Assembly: GCA_947627365.1 (NCBI GenBank)
Contig: CANQVT010000014.1
Coordinates: forward strand, 1-50,108
Source: an uncultured Lachnospiraceae bacterium
GTDB taxonomy: Bacteria; Bacillota; Clostridia; Lachnospirales; Lachnospiraceae
Length of the DNA stretch: 50,108 bases
Direction: 5' to 3'
Shown here: piece after piece, positions 32,735 through 41,154 of the stretch
Numbering within the stretch: the stretch's first letter is position 1
How the letters are laid out: every line of letters starts with the position of its first letter
The notes under the pieces: model-generated
What the model saw: only the letters and a program-made list of their open reading frames with translations
Databases searched by the model: none
What the model was told of the DNA's origin: nothing
Program-made: the position numbers and the translations under genes

Positions 32735-35178
32735 TTCGGTATATCCTTCTCCACTGTGATCTGTTCCCCTTCGCTGTTGATCGCCGCTTTTTTTTCTGCG
32801 TTCCAGTAGTAATTATCTTCATTGTATAGTCCCTCTTCTGTCTGCGTTCCAAATCCTCGCAAATAGTCCGATTTCCCAGGTTTTTCATCCGTCCGCAGGG
32901 ATTGGATTCCTCGTACAAAAAAAGATGTATTTCTCCGCTCCTTTGTATATAAACGAATATTGTTTCCCCCATTATTAAGAGCTGTACAATCAATCAGCGT
33001 AATGTCAGGACAACTGTTTGAAGTAAATCCACATCTCTTATTTTCATAAGAAAAACAGTTCTCTATGACATGCCCGCCCGGCATGTTGTCGCCACCCAAC
33101 TTGAATCCATTTCCGTTTCCTGCCTCCCTGCCGTCCTCCAGATATCCGTTCTGATAGGCGGTGCAGTTCTTCACCATCACCGGGCCCAGCGGTTCCAGCC
33201 ATACCTTCGCATAAAAATCCCAGCCGTCGTCTGCATTATTATGCGCAGTACATCCGTCAAACACATTTCCCGCCCCGGCCGTAAACTGACAGGCAAAGCC
33301 ATCCGCGTCCTCGTAGGCGTCGTCGCAGTTTCCATAGGAGGTACAATTCAGAATATAATTATCCGAAGGCCACTCGCTAATATCATCCCAGAGGGACAAA
33401 CTGCTAATATGCAGGCCGGTGTTCCCGTTCCGGTATATTTCCAGATTTTCCATCCGATTGTGACTTCCGGTCAGATGAATCCCGTATTCGTTTACGGCGG
33501 AACCAGTGCAGTCAAAGCCGTCAAATACCCAATAATCCGCGGAAAGTGTAATTCCTTTACATTTTCCCTGAAAGTCCAAAATCGATCTTTCTTCATTCGC
33601 CGGATCAAACGTCAGAATAATTGGCTCTTCTTCTGTACCGTCGTGCCCCTGCTCAATCGTGAGCGGTTCCGACAGCCGATATTCCCCATCCGCCAGAAGA
33701 ATTCTCTGTCCGGGAGCGGCATACGCAACTGCCGTGGCGAGGCAAACTGGATTTTCACTTGTTCCCGGTTTGTCGTCTGTCTTCGATATCGCCTTGCTGT
33801 TCTGCTCCGCCTCCGGAGAAGTGTAGATGTCCCCATTCTCGTCCCCGATCTTTCGATAGGAAACCGTATGCCAGAATACCGCTTCTGAAGAATCAGACAG
33901 AATCTCTCCTCCGTCATTCACGCCATTCTCCGGCAGGAATGAGATCTCATATCGATTTTCTCCCTCCCGCAGCCGACACGGCAGAGAAAAGCTTTCTCCT
34001 GCCGTAAGCGTTTCTCCGGAAATAAGCGTCTCTCCCTGTTCATCCTTTATAGTCAGTATGCCATCATAATTGCTCTCAAAAACCAATCCATATACTTCTG
34101 TATTGGCCGTATGGGAACTCGTCACCCTGAAATCGGGATCCAGCACCTCCGGCTGTTCTTCTTCCGCTGTCGGATCTGTCCGTGCATCTGTCACAGTAAG
34201 CTCCATCTCCCGAAAGCTGACGCACGCCTGTCTCGTCACAAAGAATCCGACATATACATGCTCTGGATCAATCGTGGTCAGATTTTCTCTTTTGCTGTCG
34301 TAAAACAGCTTTTCATGTACGGTTCCGTCTTCCTCAATATAGCGAAGCCGATAACCGGTATTATCTCTGCATATTTCCAATTTGACAGTGGTAAGCAGTT
34401 CCTCCTCCCCCACCGTACCTGCAGGCGGATGTTCTACTCCTCCGGATTCAGCGATTGATGTATAGTTTCCGATAATGTTGTATGTCCCTGCGCCCTTTTT
34501 CCCTTGAGACTCCTCCAGCGTATACGTTCTGACATTCTGCGCGTGCGCCGCTGCCTGCGCATTCTCCGGATACGCTTCGACAGAACCTATTTTCTCTCTC
34601 GCCGCAATCCCCTGCCGCATGACGATGGGTTCTCCCACATTGGATACTTTCTCCGTCTCAGGATTCCAGCAGTATTCCACCTTTGTCACCGCCGCCATGT
34701 ACGAATTGTTCCAGAAATCCATAGTATCTCCGTTCTTTCCCACAGAGTCGCATGCCATCAGGCCGAAACCATCGTCCTCCCCATTGGTCATCGTCCAGGA
34801 ATCCACGGTAACCTGCGCGGACAGTACAAAATTATCCTGTTTCGCATTCAGCTTCGTGTAATAAAAACTCACTCCGTCCGCTCCGTAAGTTACCATCTTT
34901 CCGCTTTCGGTATTCTCTATAGTCACTGCTCCTGCATCATAGCTGCCTCTACAGACTGTTTTTTCCGGAAATGCACATACGCCATAAGCGGCGAATTTCC
35001 AATTGCTGCGGCCGGAAAAATACAGAATCAGCAAAAATCCGCTCACACTCAAAATACAGGCGGCTATACAAATGCCCGCCGCAAACATACCGCCAGCACG
35101 AAGCTTACCGCGCTCACCGCCAGCACCTCTGCGAAAGCGCAAGGCCCGCGCCATTCTGTCCCAAATTTCAAAATGCAT
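32731..35178 (-). CDS. Membrane-anchored polysaccharide lyase, family 9-like right-handed beta-helix
   Basis: 815 residues. Cytoplasmic basic N-terminus (about 1-30), one membrane anchor (about 31-55, MFAAGICIAACILSVSGFLL), then an extracellular beta-sandwich-rich part (about 75-350), an Ig-like section (about 365-460) and a beta-helix (about 480-780). The helix has DADGFACQFTAGAGN, NNADDGWDFYAK and GNGFKLGG. In family 9 pectate lyases these are the calcium-binding Asp residues and the catalytic Lys, here about Lys693. It probably cleaves uronic-acid-containing glycan outside the membrane. A strong GGAGG six bases before ATG 35178 supports this start, although it overlaps the acyltransferase end by 115 bp. 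Enzymes of this kind in a biosynthesis locus often trim or release the polymer. Confidence 0.8.
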   Translation of the reverse strand: MHFEIWDRMARALRFRRGAGGERGKLRAGGMFAAGICIAACILSVSGFLLILYFSGRSNWKFAAYGVCAFPEKTVCRGSYDAGAVTIENTESGKMVTYGADGVSFYYTKLNAKQDNFVLSAQVTVDSWTMTNGEDDGFGLMACDSVGKNGDTMDFWNNSYMAAVTKVEYCWNPETEKVSNVGEPIVMRQGIAAREKIGSVEAYPENAQAAAHAQNVRTYTLEESQGKKGAGTYNIIGNYTSIAESGGVEHPPAGTVGEEELLTTVKLEICRDNTGYRLRYIEEDGTVHEKLFYDSKRENLTTIDPEHVYVGFFVTRQACVSFREMELTVTDARTDPTAEEEQPEVLDPDFRVTSSHTANTEVYGLVFESNYDGILTIKDEQGETLISGETLTAGESFSLPCRLREGENRYEISFLPENGVNDGGEILSDSSEAVFWHTVSYRKIGDENGDIYTSPEAEQNSKAISKTDDKPGTSENPVCLATAVAYAAPGQRILLADGEYRLSEPLTIEQGHDGTEEEPIILTFDPANEERSILDFQGKCKGITLSADYWVFDGFDCTGSAVNEYGIHLTGSHNRMENLEIYRNGNTGLHISSLSLWDDISEWPSDNYILNCTSYGNCDDAYEDADGFACQFTAGAGNVFDGCTAHNNADDGWDFYAKVWLEPLGPVMVKNCTAYQNGYLEDGREAGNGNGFKLGGDNMPGGHVIENCFSYENKRCGFTSNSCPDITLIDCTALNNGGNNIRLYTKERRNTSFFVRGIQSLRTDEKPGKSDYLRGFGTQTEEGLYNEDNYYWNAEKKAAINSEGEQITVEKDIPK

Positions 35179-36161
35179 AAAAGTCCTCCGAATCCGTAAA
35201 GAAATCTATGCGAAAAATACATCCACACACTGGCTCTTTGCATCCGAATAGCTGCACTGTCCGAAATCGGAAGTTTGATATCTACAATGCAAAGCAACAA
35301 CATCGGCATCAGCAGGATATGTGTCAAATACAGCGCCCGGTCATCCAGATAAGCGCAGTTCCGTGTCAAATAAATCTCCGCCGCATAGAGGAGCACGACA
35401 CAAGCCAGAATCAGGCGTCGCAGCAGCCTGTCGTCGCCTTCATCCGCACTATACAGCTCCCATACTTTGATTCCCAGAGCAAGAAAGAAAAATCCCACAA
35501 ACACGCCGTTTCTTGCTGTGATAAACAGATTCATATACAAATCTACGGCTCGATTCCATCCGGCCGCCTGCGCAACAAAGTAATAATTGTTACACAATAA
35601 CGCCCATCCGTAGAGCAAAACTCCAACAAGCAGAGCAGCATCGGTCTTTTTTCTTTTCAGGAACGGGTACAAAAGCCATGCGCCGACAATGCAGGCCTGC
35701 ACGAACCACATTGCACCGTAAGGATAGAACAGGATATGTCTGACAAAGTGTTCCGCCAGATACTTCAGGCTCTTTCCATACCGCAGTCTCTGGGTGATCA
35801 GCTCCAGTGCCGCGTTCGCGCCTCCCACTATAAGAAGAGGAATAAAAAGCCTGATCGTATATCTTCGAAGCACCGTGACAATTCCCTGCCTCTGCCTATC
35901 CTGTCCCTGTCCGTATAATTTCCTGCCGAGCAAGAATCCGGATACAACAAAAAAGAACGGAGCCGCCAGCCGGAAAACGCCCTGCGTCAACCAGAAAGCA
36001 ACCGTCTGCGGCAGACCGTCCAGCGCGTACGTATGGATCGCAACGACACACACAGCAAAGAAAAGTTTGAAAGCATCCAGTGTATTTGAGCGATTACCCT
36101 GATCCGTAAGAAGCCGTCTTCTGTTTTCCCCGTCACGCTGCTTCGTGCAGCTCCTCCGCAT
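35064..36161 (-). CDS. Membrane O-acyltransferase (acyltransferase 3 family)
   Basis: 365 residues from ATG 36161, where GGAGG stands nine bases upstream. An upstream ATG at 36242 would overlap the epimerase gene. About ten membrane segments. The first has NTLDAFKLFFAVCVVAIHTY with the conserved His, followed by FFFVVSGFLLGRKLY, the family's F-x-SGF motif. Members transfer acetyl or other acyl groups to sugars of surface glycans. The C-terminal 38 codons are also read in another frame as the start of the lyase, an unusually long overlap. Confidence 0.85.
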   Translation of the reverse strand: MRRSCTKQRDGENRRRLLTDQGNRSNTLDAFKLFFAVCVVAIHTYALDGLPQTVAFWLTQGVFRLAAPFFFVVSGFLLGRKLYGQGQDRQRQGIVTVLRRYTIRLFIPLLIVGGANAALELITQRLRYGKSLKYLAEHFVRHILFYPYGAMWFVQACIVGAWLLYPFLKRKKTDAALLVGVLLYGWALLCNNYYFVAQAAGWNRAVDLYMNLFITARNGVFVGFFFLALGIKVWELYSADEGDDRLLRRLILACVVLLYAAEIYLTRNCAYLDDRALYLTHILLMPMLLLCIVDIKLPISDSAAIRMQRASVWMYFSHRFLYGFGGLLCILKFGTEWRGPCAFAEVLAVSAVSFVLAVCLRRAFV

Positions 36162-36210
36162 ATCTCCTGACCTCCCGGATATCTCAGCCTGCAGAACACG
36201 GCCTTTTCTT

Positions 36211-37308
36211 TTATCTGGCTTTCCGTGCATGAGAGCTCCCATCGCTATGTTCCCTGCTCTGGAGGCCGCTTTCCGTCATCCGCGCATACATATACAACAG
36301 TGGATCGCCGTCCTCTCCCCTGCAGCTTCCCGCAGACCAGCCCAGTTCCCGTAGACGGGAGGTATCCAAATCCATGTAGAGACGGTCTCTATAGCCGTAT
36401 TTTTGCTCATCCTCCGGCTCGAACCGCACGCCGATTCCATTGGCGTCGGCCAGCTTCCGCGCCATTTCCGCAACGGAACAATAAGTGCGCTCGTCCGCCG
36501 CATTGTATGCCTGCCCGGGAGTCCCTTTTAAAAGGACAGTCAGAATCGCCCCGGCCGCGTCAACGGTATACAGGTAGCTGCGCTCCGTCTCCCCCTTTGT
36601 GCGGAGCACGATGTCCCGCCTATCCTGCACATAGCGGCCGAACTCTGCGAAAATGCGGGTATCTTCCTCACTCACGCCAGGTCCGAAGGTCTGAGTCAGG
36701 CGGATAATTTTTGCCGGGACACCGTATTCGGAAGCATACGCGCAGCACAGGTTTTCGCACTGCAGCTTACTGATGGGATAGCTGCCGCGCACTTCTTCCG
36801 GCCGCTGGACACACGCATCTGTCTCCACGACCTTGTGTCCTCGCTGCGGATATCCATATACCTCCATGCTCGACAGAAAGACAAATCCATCTGAGCGCTT
36901 CCTTCGCGCCAGTTCCATAAGCTGAAGCGTGCCCAGCACCGAAATTTTGACTGTTTCCACCGGTTTCCGAACAAAGGCTTCGCTGTCTGTTTCTGCGGCG
37001 CCGTGCAGAACATAATCCACCGGGCCTTCTATATCCGGCAGTTCCTCCACCGTCCCCTCCAGCAGGCGCAATGGTCTGCCTAAGGTCAGATGTTCCAAAA
37101 ACTGCTGTCGCGCCTGCGCTTCGTCCAAAACAAGCGCCAGCACTATCAACCCTAATTTTTTCTCCTCATTAGCGTACAGCAGCACATCTGTCAGCGTCTG
37201 TCCGATCAGCCCTGTCGCTCCGGTGATTAGAATAGTCTTCTCCCGCAGCTTCTCCCAAGGCAGAAAATTCGCATTGCAAATATATTTACAGTCTTTCTCT
37301 GGGATCAT
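36211..37308 (-). CDS. NAD-dependent epimerase/dehydratase (extended SDR)
   Basis: 365 residues. KTILITGATGLIGQTL (24-39) is the G-x-x-G-x-x-G NAD-binding loop. HGAAETDSEAFVRKPVET and FLSSMEVYG are the usual strand motifs, and SYPISKLQCEN gives the Tyr-x-x-x-Lys catalytic pair (here Y-P-I-S-K). Late RSYLYTVDAAGAIL and YNAADE contact the nucleotide sugar. It probably changes a nucleotide sugar (4-epimerase, dehydratase or similar); the exact reaction cannot be set. It lies between the initiating transferase and the acyltransferase, about 93 bp from the former. Confidence 0.85.
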   Translation of the reverse strand: MIPEKDCKYICNANFLPWEKLREKTILITGATGLIGQTLTDVLLYANEEKKLGLIVLALVLDEAQARQQFLEHLTLGRPLRLLEGTVEELPDIEGPVDYVLHGAAETDSEAFVRKPVETVKISVLGTLQLMELARRKRSDGFVFLSSMEVYGYPQRGHKVVETDACVQRPEEVRGSYPISKLQCENLCCAYASEYGVPAKIIRLTQTFGPGVSEEDTRIFAEFGRYVQDRRDIVLRTKGETERSYLYTVDAAGAILTVLLKGTPGQAYNAADERTYCSVAEMARKLADANGIGVRFEPEDEQKYGYRDRLYMDLDTSRLRELGWSAGSCRGEDGDPLLYMYARMTESGLQSREHSDGSSHARKAR

Positions 37309-37401
37309 GACCGTTTTCCCACCTCCCGTCGTGCTCTCACGTCTCTTTTTTGTCTAATCATCTCTTCCCTACGGTCTTTGCGGCAAATACTTCACGGCGG
37401 A

Positions 37402-38097
37402 TTACTCATCCATCCCTTCGCGGTGAATCACCTGTCTTATCGTCATCCGAAAAATCTTCCAGTCCATGGAAAAACTCATCTTATCCAGGTATTCACGGTC
37501 ATAAGCGGCTTTTCTCTCATCCGAGAGCATCCTGCGCCCGTTCACCTGCGCCCATCCGGTAATTCCAGGACACAATTGATACACGCCGGCATCCCAGCGC
37601 ACAGTATGAATCTCCCTCTCTTGAGGGATCAACGGTCTCGGGCCAATCAGACTCATTTTCCCGGACAACACCTGAAATAACTGCGGAAGCTCGTCCAGAC
37701 TGCTCCTTCTCAAAAAACGGCCGAACCTTGTGACACAGTTCCCACATTCCTCCGCTTCTTTTTTCCCCCTATATAACGTCATAGGGCGACCTTTCTGTTC
37801 AGGCGAAATAGCACCGCCCTTCATACTGGAAAATTTAACCAGTGTAAATAGTTCCCCGTTCCTCCCTACCCGCTTCTGCCGGAACAGCACCGGCGTCTGC
37901 GGATACAGGATTTTTAAGATAAGCGCGATCAGCAGCATGGGAATCATCAGGAGCACCACTGCGGCAAGCGAAACCACAACGTCTATCATTCTCTTCAAAA
38001 ATAAATATCTCAGCTGTCTCTCTGTCAAAGTATAAGCGGCTGTTCCACCATCTGTCTTAAATCTATATTCTTCTATGCCAAACATCCTTTCATCCAT
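37402..38097 (-). CDS. Undecaprenyl-phosphate sugar-1-phosphate transferase (initiating transferase)
   Basis: 231 residues of the small PglC/WbaP-core monotopic phosphoglycosyl transferase type. A hydrophobic re-entrant helix (IDVVVSLAAVVLLMIPMLLI) is followed by FRQKRVGRNGELFTLVKFSS, then RRSSLDELPQLFQVLSGKMS, GPRPLIPQE and CPGITGWAQVNGRR. These hold the family's Asp-Glu and Pro-x-x-Pro signatures. It transfers a sugar-phosphate from a UDP-sugar to undecaprenyl phosphate, the first step of glycan assembly at the inner leaflet. ATG 38097 overlaps the licD stop by eight bases. Confidence 0.92.
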   Translation of the reverse strand: MDERMFGIEEYRFKTDGGTAAYTLTERQLRYLFLKRMIDVVVSLAAVVLLMIPMLLIALILKILYPQTPVLFRQKRVGRNGELFTLVKFSSMKGGAISPEQKGRPMTLYRGKKEAEECGNCVTRFGRFLRRSSLDELPQLFQVLSGKMSLIGPRPLIPQEREIHTVRWDAGVYQLCPGITGWAQVNGRRMLSDERKAAYDREYLDKMSFSMDWKIFRMTIRQVIHREGMDE

Positions 38098-38950
38098 CCG
38101 CCGTTCTCTTTAACAGGATCCTCTGCATGTGCGGACGTTTTGTCTCCTCCGGCGGGATTCTCCACCCGTTGCCGTAGAACTGTATCAGATACTTCTCCCA
38201 ACAAGAGGGCGCATGAAAAGTCCGATCTCGTATGGGAACTTCTATCGTCCTCACAAAATCTTCCTTCCGCATTCGTTCCCTCGGCCCGGAGCTGGACGTC
38301 ACGCCTCCTGCAAACTCACTTGTCTCAAAGGGAAAGTGGAGAGAATATCTGATCACCGCCCGTGTCCAGAATTCTTTTCCCCCCAGTTTTCCAATCAGCT
38401 TAACCGGAGGAGCCAGCAGAAGACGCCCGATCTGCTTTCCCAATGTGGGGCGCCGTAACAGATAAGGCAGGGTTGCCCATGACGGAAAGCGTTTCAAGCC
38501 CCGCGCGATTCTGAGCCAGGCGGCTGAACACACCGGACTTCGCGGCAATCCATCCATAGGATAGATATCCAGCCAGAGATGCGGGACACCAAGAGATCGA
38601 TCCGATATATACGTATCCATATCTGCCAGCTTGGCATGCGGGAAAAAGGTATTTCCCTTCTCAAAGGCAAAGAGCGTGTATCCATTCAAAACGGTTCCCG
38701 GAACACTCTGAAGCAATCGATCATAATCAGGCCTCGGCACAAACACATCCAGATCATCGTCCCACGGAATAAAATCATGATCGCGCACAGCCCCAAGCAA
38801 AGTCCCGCTGCAAAGGTAATATCGGATATCATGGGCATCGCAGTAGTCTGCAAAGGCGCAGAGCATATTAAAGAGCCTGTCATGAACTTCCGCCTGCGTC
38901 AGCTCATGTCCTGTACTCTTTTGACCGTCCGACGTTCTTCGGCAGCCCAT
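38090..38950 (-). CDS. LicD-family phosphotransferase
   Basis: 286 residues from ATG 38950, with GGGAG eight bases upstream; the frame extends further to 39028 inside the preceding gene. RYYLCSGTLLGAVRDHDFIP then WDDDLDVFVPR is the LicD nucleotidyltransferase-like core with the metal-binding Asp pair. HLWLDIYPMDG is the second family motif. LicD proteins attach phosphocholine or other phospho-groups to teichoic acids, capsules and glycans. No choline kinase or cytidylyltransferase is in the window, so the donor is unknown. The gene overlaps the ligase gene by 47 bp. Confidence 0.88.
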   Translation of the reverse strand: MGCRRTSDGQKSTGHELTQAEVHDRLFNMLCAFADYCDAHDIRYYLCSGTLLGAVRDHDFIPWDDDLDVFVPRPDYDRLLQSVPGTVLNGYTLFAFEKGNTFFPHAKLADMDTYISDRSLGVPHLWLDIYPMDGLPRSPVCSAAWLRIARGLKRFPSWATLPYLLRRPTLGKQIGRLLLAPPVKLIGKLGGKEFWTRAVIRYSLHFPFETSEFAGGVTSSSGPRERMRKEDFVRTIEVPIRDRTFHAPSCWEKYLIQFYGNGWRIPPEETKRPHMQRILLKRTADG

Positions 38951-40307
38951 ACCGTTTTCTCCCTTCTTCCTTTTGTCTTCCGAGTAGCAGTCCCAAGCCG
39001 ATCCAGAGAAACGGAGCGACAGTGACAATATTGATATTGAAAAAATCCTGAATCAGATAACAGGCAAGTCCCGCTCCAAGCGCCGCAGCGAGGTCTTCGC
39101 CTTTGTTTCGCAGCCAGGCAGCACAGCCACCCCCGATCAGGAGAAGATAGCACGCAAGCCCCGGAATCCCGGTATCCATCAGATATCCGAGGTAAGTATT
39201 GTGAGCATTGCGAACAGCCACCACCCGGTTCATCTCCTCATTCACCGTCCGGAGATCGATCAGCCAGGCAGCCGAACCGGGGCCATTTCCCAGGACAGGC
39301 TTCCGAACGACAAAATCCCATGCCTGCTGCCAGATTCCCACCCGATCGTGTCCAAAGGACGGGTCAAAACGTCCGTGGAGCATCGAAGATGCCTCATACA
39401 GAAAGCCCGACTTTCCCGGCCAGAAATAGACTGCGGCCAGTCCCAGAACCGTAAGCACCGCGCAGGCGATACCTGCACGTTTCGACCACTTCGGATCCCG
39501 GATAACAACCGGCAGCGCAATGACCAGACAGCCCAGCAGGCCTATCTTCCCTGCGTCTACCTCACTTGCAGACAGCACGAACAGGGAGACAGCTGCGGGA
39601 ATCAGCAAGAGTCTGTCACATTTCTGTGATGAGCGCAGAGCAAAAGCGGTAAGAGTCGGTATGGAAAAGCAGAGAAACGCCGCGAGGACATCCACATTTC
39701 CCAGTGTCCCCAGAAACGCACTGGTGTACTCTTTGTACTTATTGTAGTAATTCAGCCCTTCCGGGTACATGAGGAGCGGGTTGAGTCCCGCAAGCTGGAG
39801 AATGGAAAGAACCCCGGACAGGAATGTAGAAAATCCAAGCGCACGGATGTGCATGGCTTTCAGACGTCCAAACAGCGAAACACCGACAAACGCCGCCGCA
39901 TAGGAAGCAAGAAAGAGGATACTGTTGGTGTTGGAGGATCGCAGCATAAAGAAGCTGTCCCGCACTGACCCGGAAAAACAGGCGGAAAGGATGTTGATCG
40001 CAAGAAACACCAGCACAACGCCATGATACCAGCGAAAACGTGCCGTAACATGCAGCTTCTTTATCTTGCACCAGAGCAGATACCCTCCCAGACAGACAAG
40101 CCACAGAGCGGTGATGCCAAACCAGAGGTATGCCTTTGTCTTCACCAGGTCACTGTATCCGTAGTCGCCCATCCCGATCATCAGTGGAAAGAATCCAAAA
40201 ATCGCCAGAAGATACAATTCCACGATATCCTCACAGACGTGCTGCGGGTTCAGATGCTTTTCCTGCCGCTGTGTCTGACGCGGATTATTTTTCTTTTTCC
40301 GGGCCAT
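38904..40307 (-). CDS. O-antigen ligase/polymerase-family membrane protein (Wzy_C)
   Basis: 467 residues with about twelve membrane segments and a long extracellular loop. The loop has GRFDPSFGHDRVGIWQQAWD then KPVLGNGPGS and VRNAHNTYLGYLMDTGIPGL. This Arg-x-x-x-W and G-x-G-P-G ... H-N-x-x-L pattern is the O-antigen ligase/Wzy signature. Function could be chain polymerisation, or transfer of the finished glycan from undecaprenyl pyrophosphate to a cell-wall or protein acceptor. The N-terminus is basic and soluble (first 25 residues). ATG 40307 overlaps the WecG-like gene by 23 bp. Confidence 0.85.
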   Translation of the reverse strand: MARKKKNNPRQTQRQEKHLNPQHVCEDIVELYLLAIFGFFPLMIGMGDYGYSDLVKTKAYLWFGITALWLVCLGGYLLWCKIKKLHVTARFRWYHGVVLVFLAINILSACFSGSVRDSFFMLRSSNTNSILFLASYAAAFVGVSLFGRLKAMHIRALGFSTFLSGVLSILQLAGLNPLLMYPEGLNYYNKYKEYTSAFLGTLGNVDVLAAFLCFSIPTLTAFALRSSQKCDRLLLIPAAVSLFVLSASEVDAGKIGLLGCLVIALPVVIRDPKWSKRAGIACAVLTVLGLAAVYFWPGKSGFLYEASSMLHGRFDPSFGHDRVGIWQQAWDFVVRKPVLGNGPGSAAWLIDLRTVNEEMNRVVAVRNAHNTYLGYLMDTGIPGLACYLLLIGGGCAAWLRNKGEDLAAALGAGLACYLIQDFFNINIVTVAPFLWIGLGLLLGRQKEEGRKRYGLPKNVGRSKEYRT

Positions 40308-41049
40308 CCTGCCAGTCCCCTTTCGACATTCTGCCAGACAGAGTTCGCCGCGCTGCTTCCATAAGCGCCAACAACGGAAGGATCAGAGAAAGGCATACCC
40401 TGCCGAACCGCCACGGCTCCTGCAGAAACCGATAGACCCATTCCAGATTCCGTTTCCGCCAGCTCTCCGGAGCCCGCCTCAGTTCCCCGGCGCAGACGTC
40501 AATCCAGCCACCGCAGCCGCAGGCGAGCCTGGCGCCTGTAGCCGCCCCATGCTCCGCCATCCACAGCTCCTGTTTGGGCGAACCCAGACAGACCAGAAGC
40601 AGCTCCGGGGCACAGCGGGCGATTTCCTCTGCCATTGCTTCCGAATCCTCGAAAAATCCATGGTGCAGGCCGCAGAGGATCAGTCCCGGATATTGTTCTC
40701 TCAGACGCTCTCCCGCCTTTTCCGCAATCCCGGGCCTGCCGCCCAGAAGGTAGACCCGAATCCCCTCAAGCTTAGTCAGAAGCAGATTCAGCAGATCCAT
40801 ACACGGGATCCGCTCCGTCAGAGGCGTACCCAGGATGCGGGAAGCACAAATGACCCCGTATCCATCGGCCAGAGACAGATCCGCCTGATTAATCACTTCG
40901 CGGTAACGTTCATCACGGCGGGCGATCCTCAGTAAATTAGCATTCGTGCCGGCAACGTAATGCCAGGAAGTACTCCGGACCATATCCTCAGCTCTGTCAA
41001 CAGCTTCCTCCAGCGTAATATTGTCAAATCGGACGTTGAAGATTTCCAT
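40285..41049 (-). CDS. WecG/TagA/CpsF-family glycosyltransferase
   Basis: 254 residues. N-terminus FNVRFDNITLEEAVDRAEDM; then VAGTNANLLRIARRDERYRE and NQADLSLADGYGVICASR with the catalytic Asp (TagA-type). VYLLGGRPGIAEKAGERLRE and LLVCLGSPKQELWM complete the GT26 core, with GVGGxxD-like CGCGGWIDVCAGE and WVYRFLQEPWR at the end. GT26 members add the second sugar to an undecaprenyl-linked primer, as ManNAc in teichoic acid. Ribosome site weak (AGGATATC upstream of ATG 41049). First gene of the polysaccharide locus, behind the hairpin after the giant surface-protein gene. Confidence 0.9.
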   Translation of the reverse strand: MEIFNVRFDNITLEEAVDRAEDMVRSTSWHYVAGTNANLLRIARRDERYREVINQADLSLADGYGVICASRILGTPLTERIPCMDLLNLLLTKLEGIRVYLLGGRPGIAEKAGERLREQYPGLILCGLHHGFFEDSEAMAEEIARCAPELLLVCLGSPKQELWMAEHGAATGARLACGCGGWIDVCAGELRRAPESWRKRNLEWVYRFLQEPWRFGRVCLSLILPLLALMEAARRTLSGRMSKGDWQDGPEKEK

Positions 41050-41074
41050 GTTTTCAGATATCCTGACATACTGC

Positions 41075-41099
41075 GGCGGATCAATGTTACAGATCCGCC
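41075..41099 (-). promoter_or_regulatory. Hairpin between the surface-protein gene and the polysaccharide locus
   Basis: Perfect eight-base stem GGCGGATC/GATCCGCC with a nine-base loop. No T run follows, so it is not a classic terminator; it could slow RNA polymerase or protect an RNA end. It overlaps the end of a 13-codon frame. Confidence 0.5.
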
Positions 41100-41128
41100 A
41101 CAGTCATTTCCTTTTTCATGTTTTTCAT
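41087..41128 (-). CDS. Possible 13-codon leader peptide
   Basis: ATG 41128 has GAGG four bases upstream and encodes MKNMKKEMTVADL followed by TAA, ending within the hairpin at 41075-41099. It sits between the giant surface protein and the WecG-like gene. It could be a translated leader that affects readthrough, but there is no codon run pointing to an amino acid. May be chance. Confidence 0.2.
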   Translation of the reverse strand: MKNMKKEMTVADL

Positions 41129-41154
41129 GCTTCCTCAGCTGCAGAACCCAGGCA

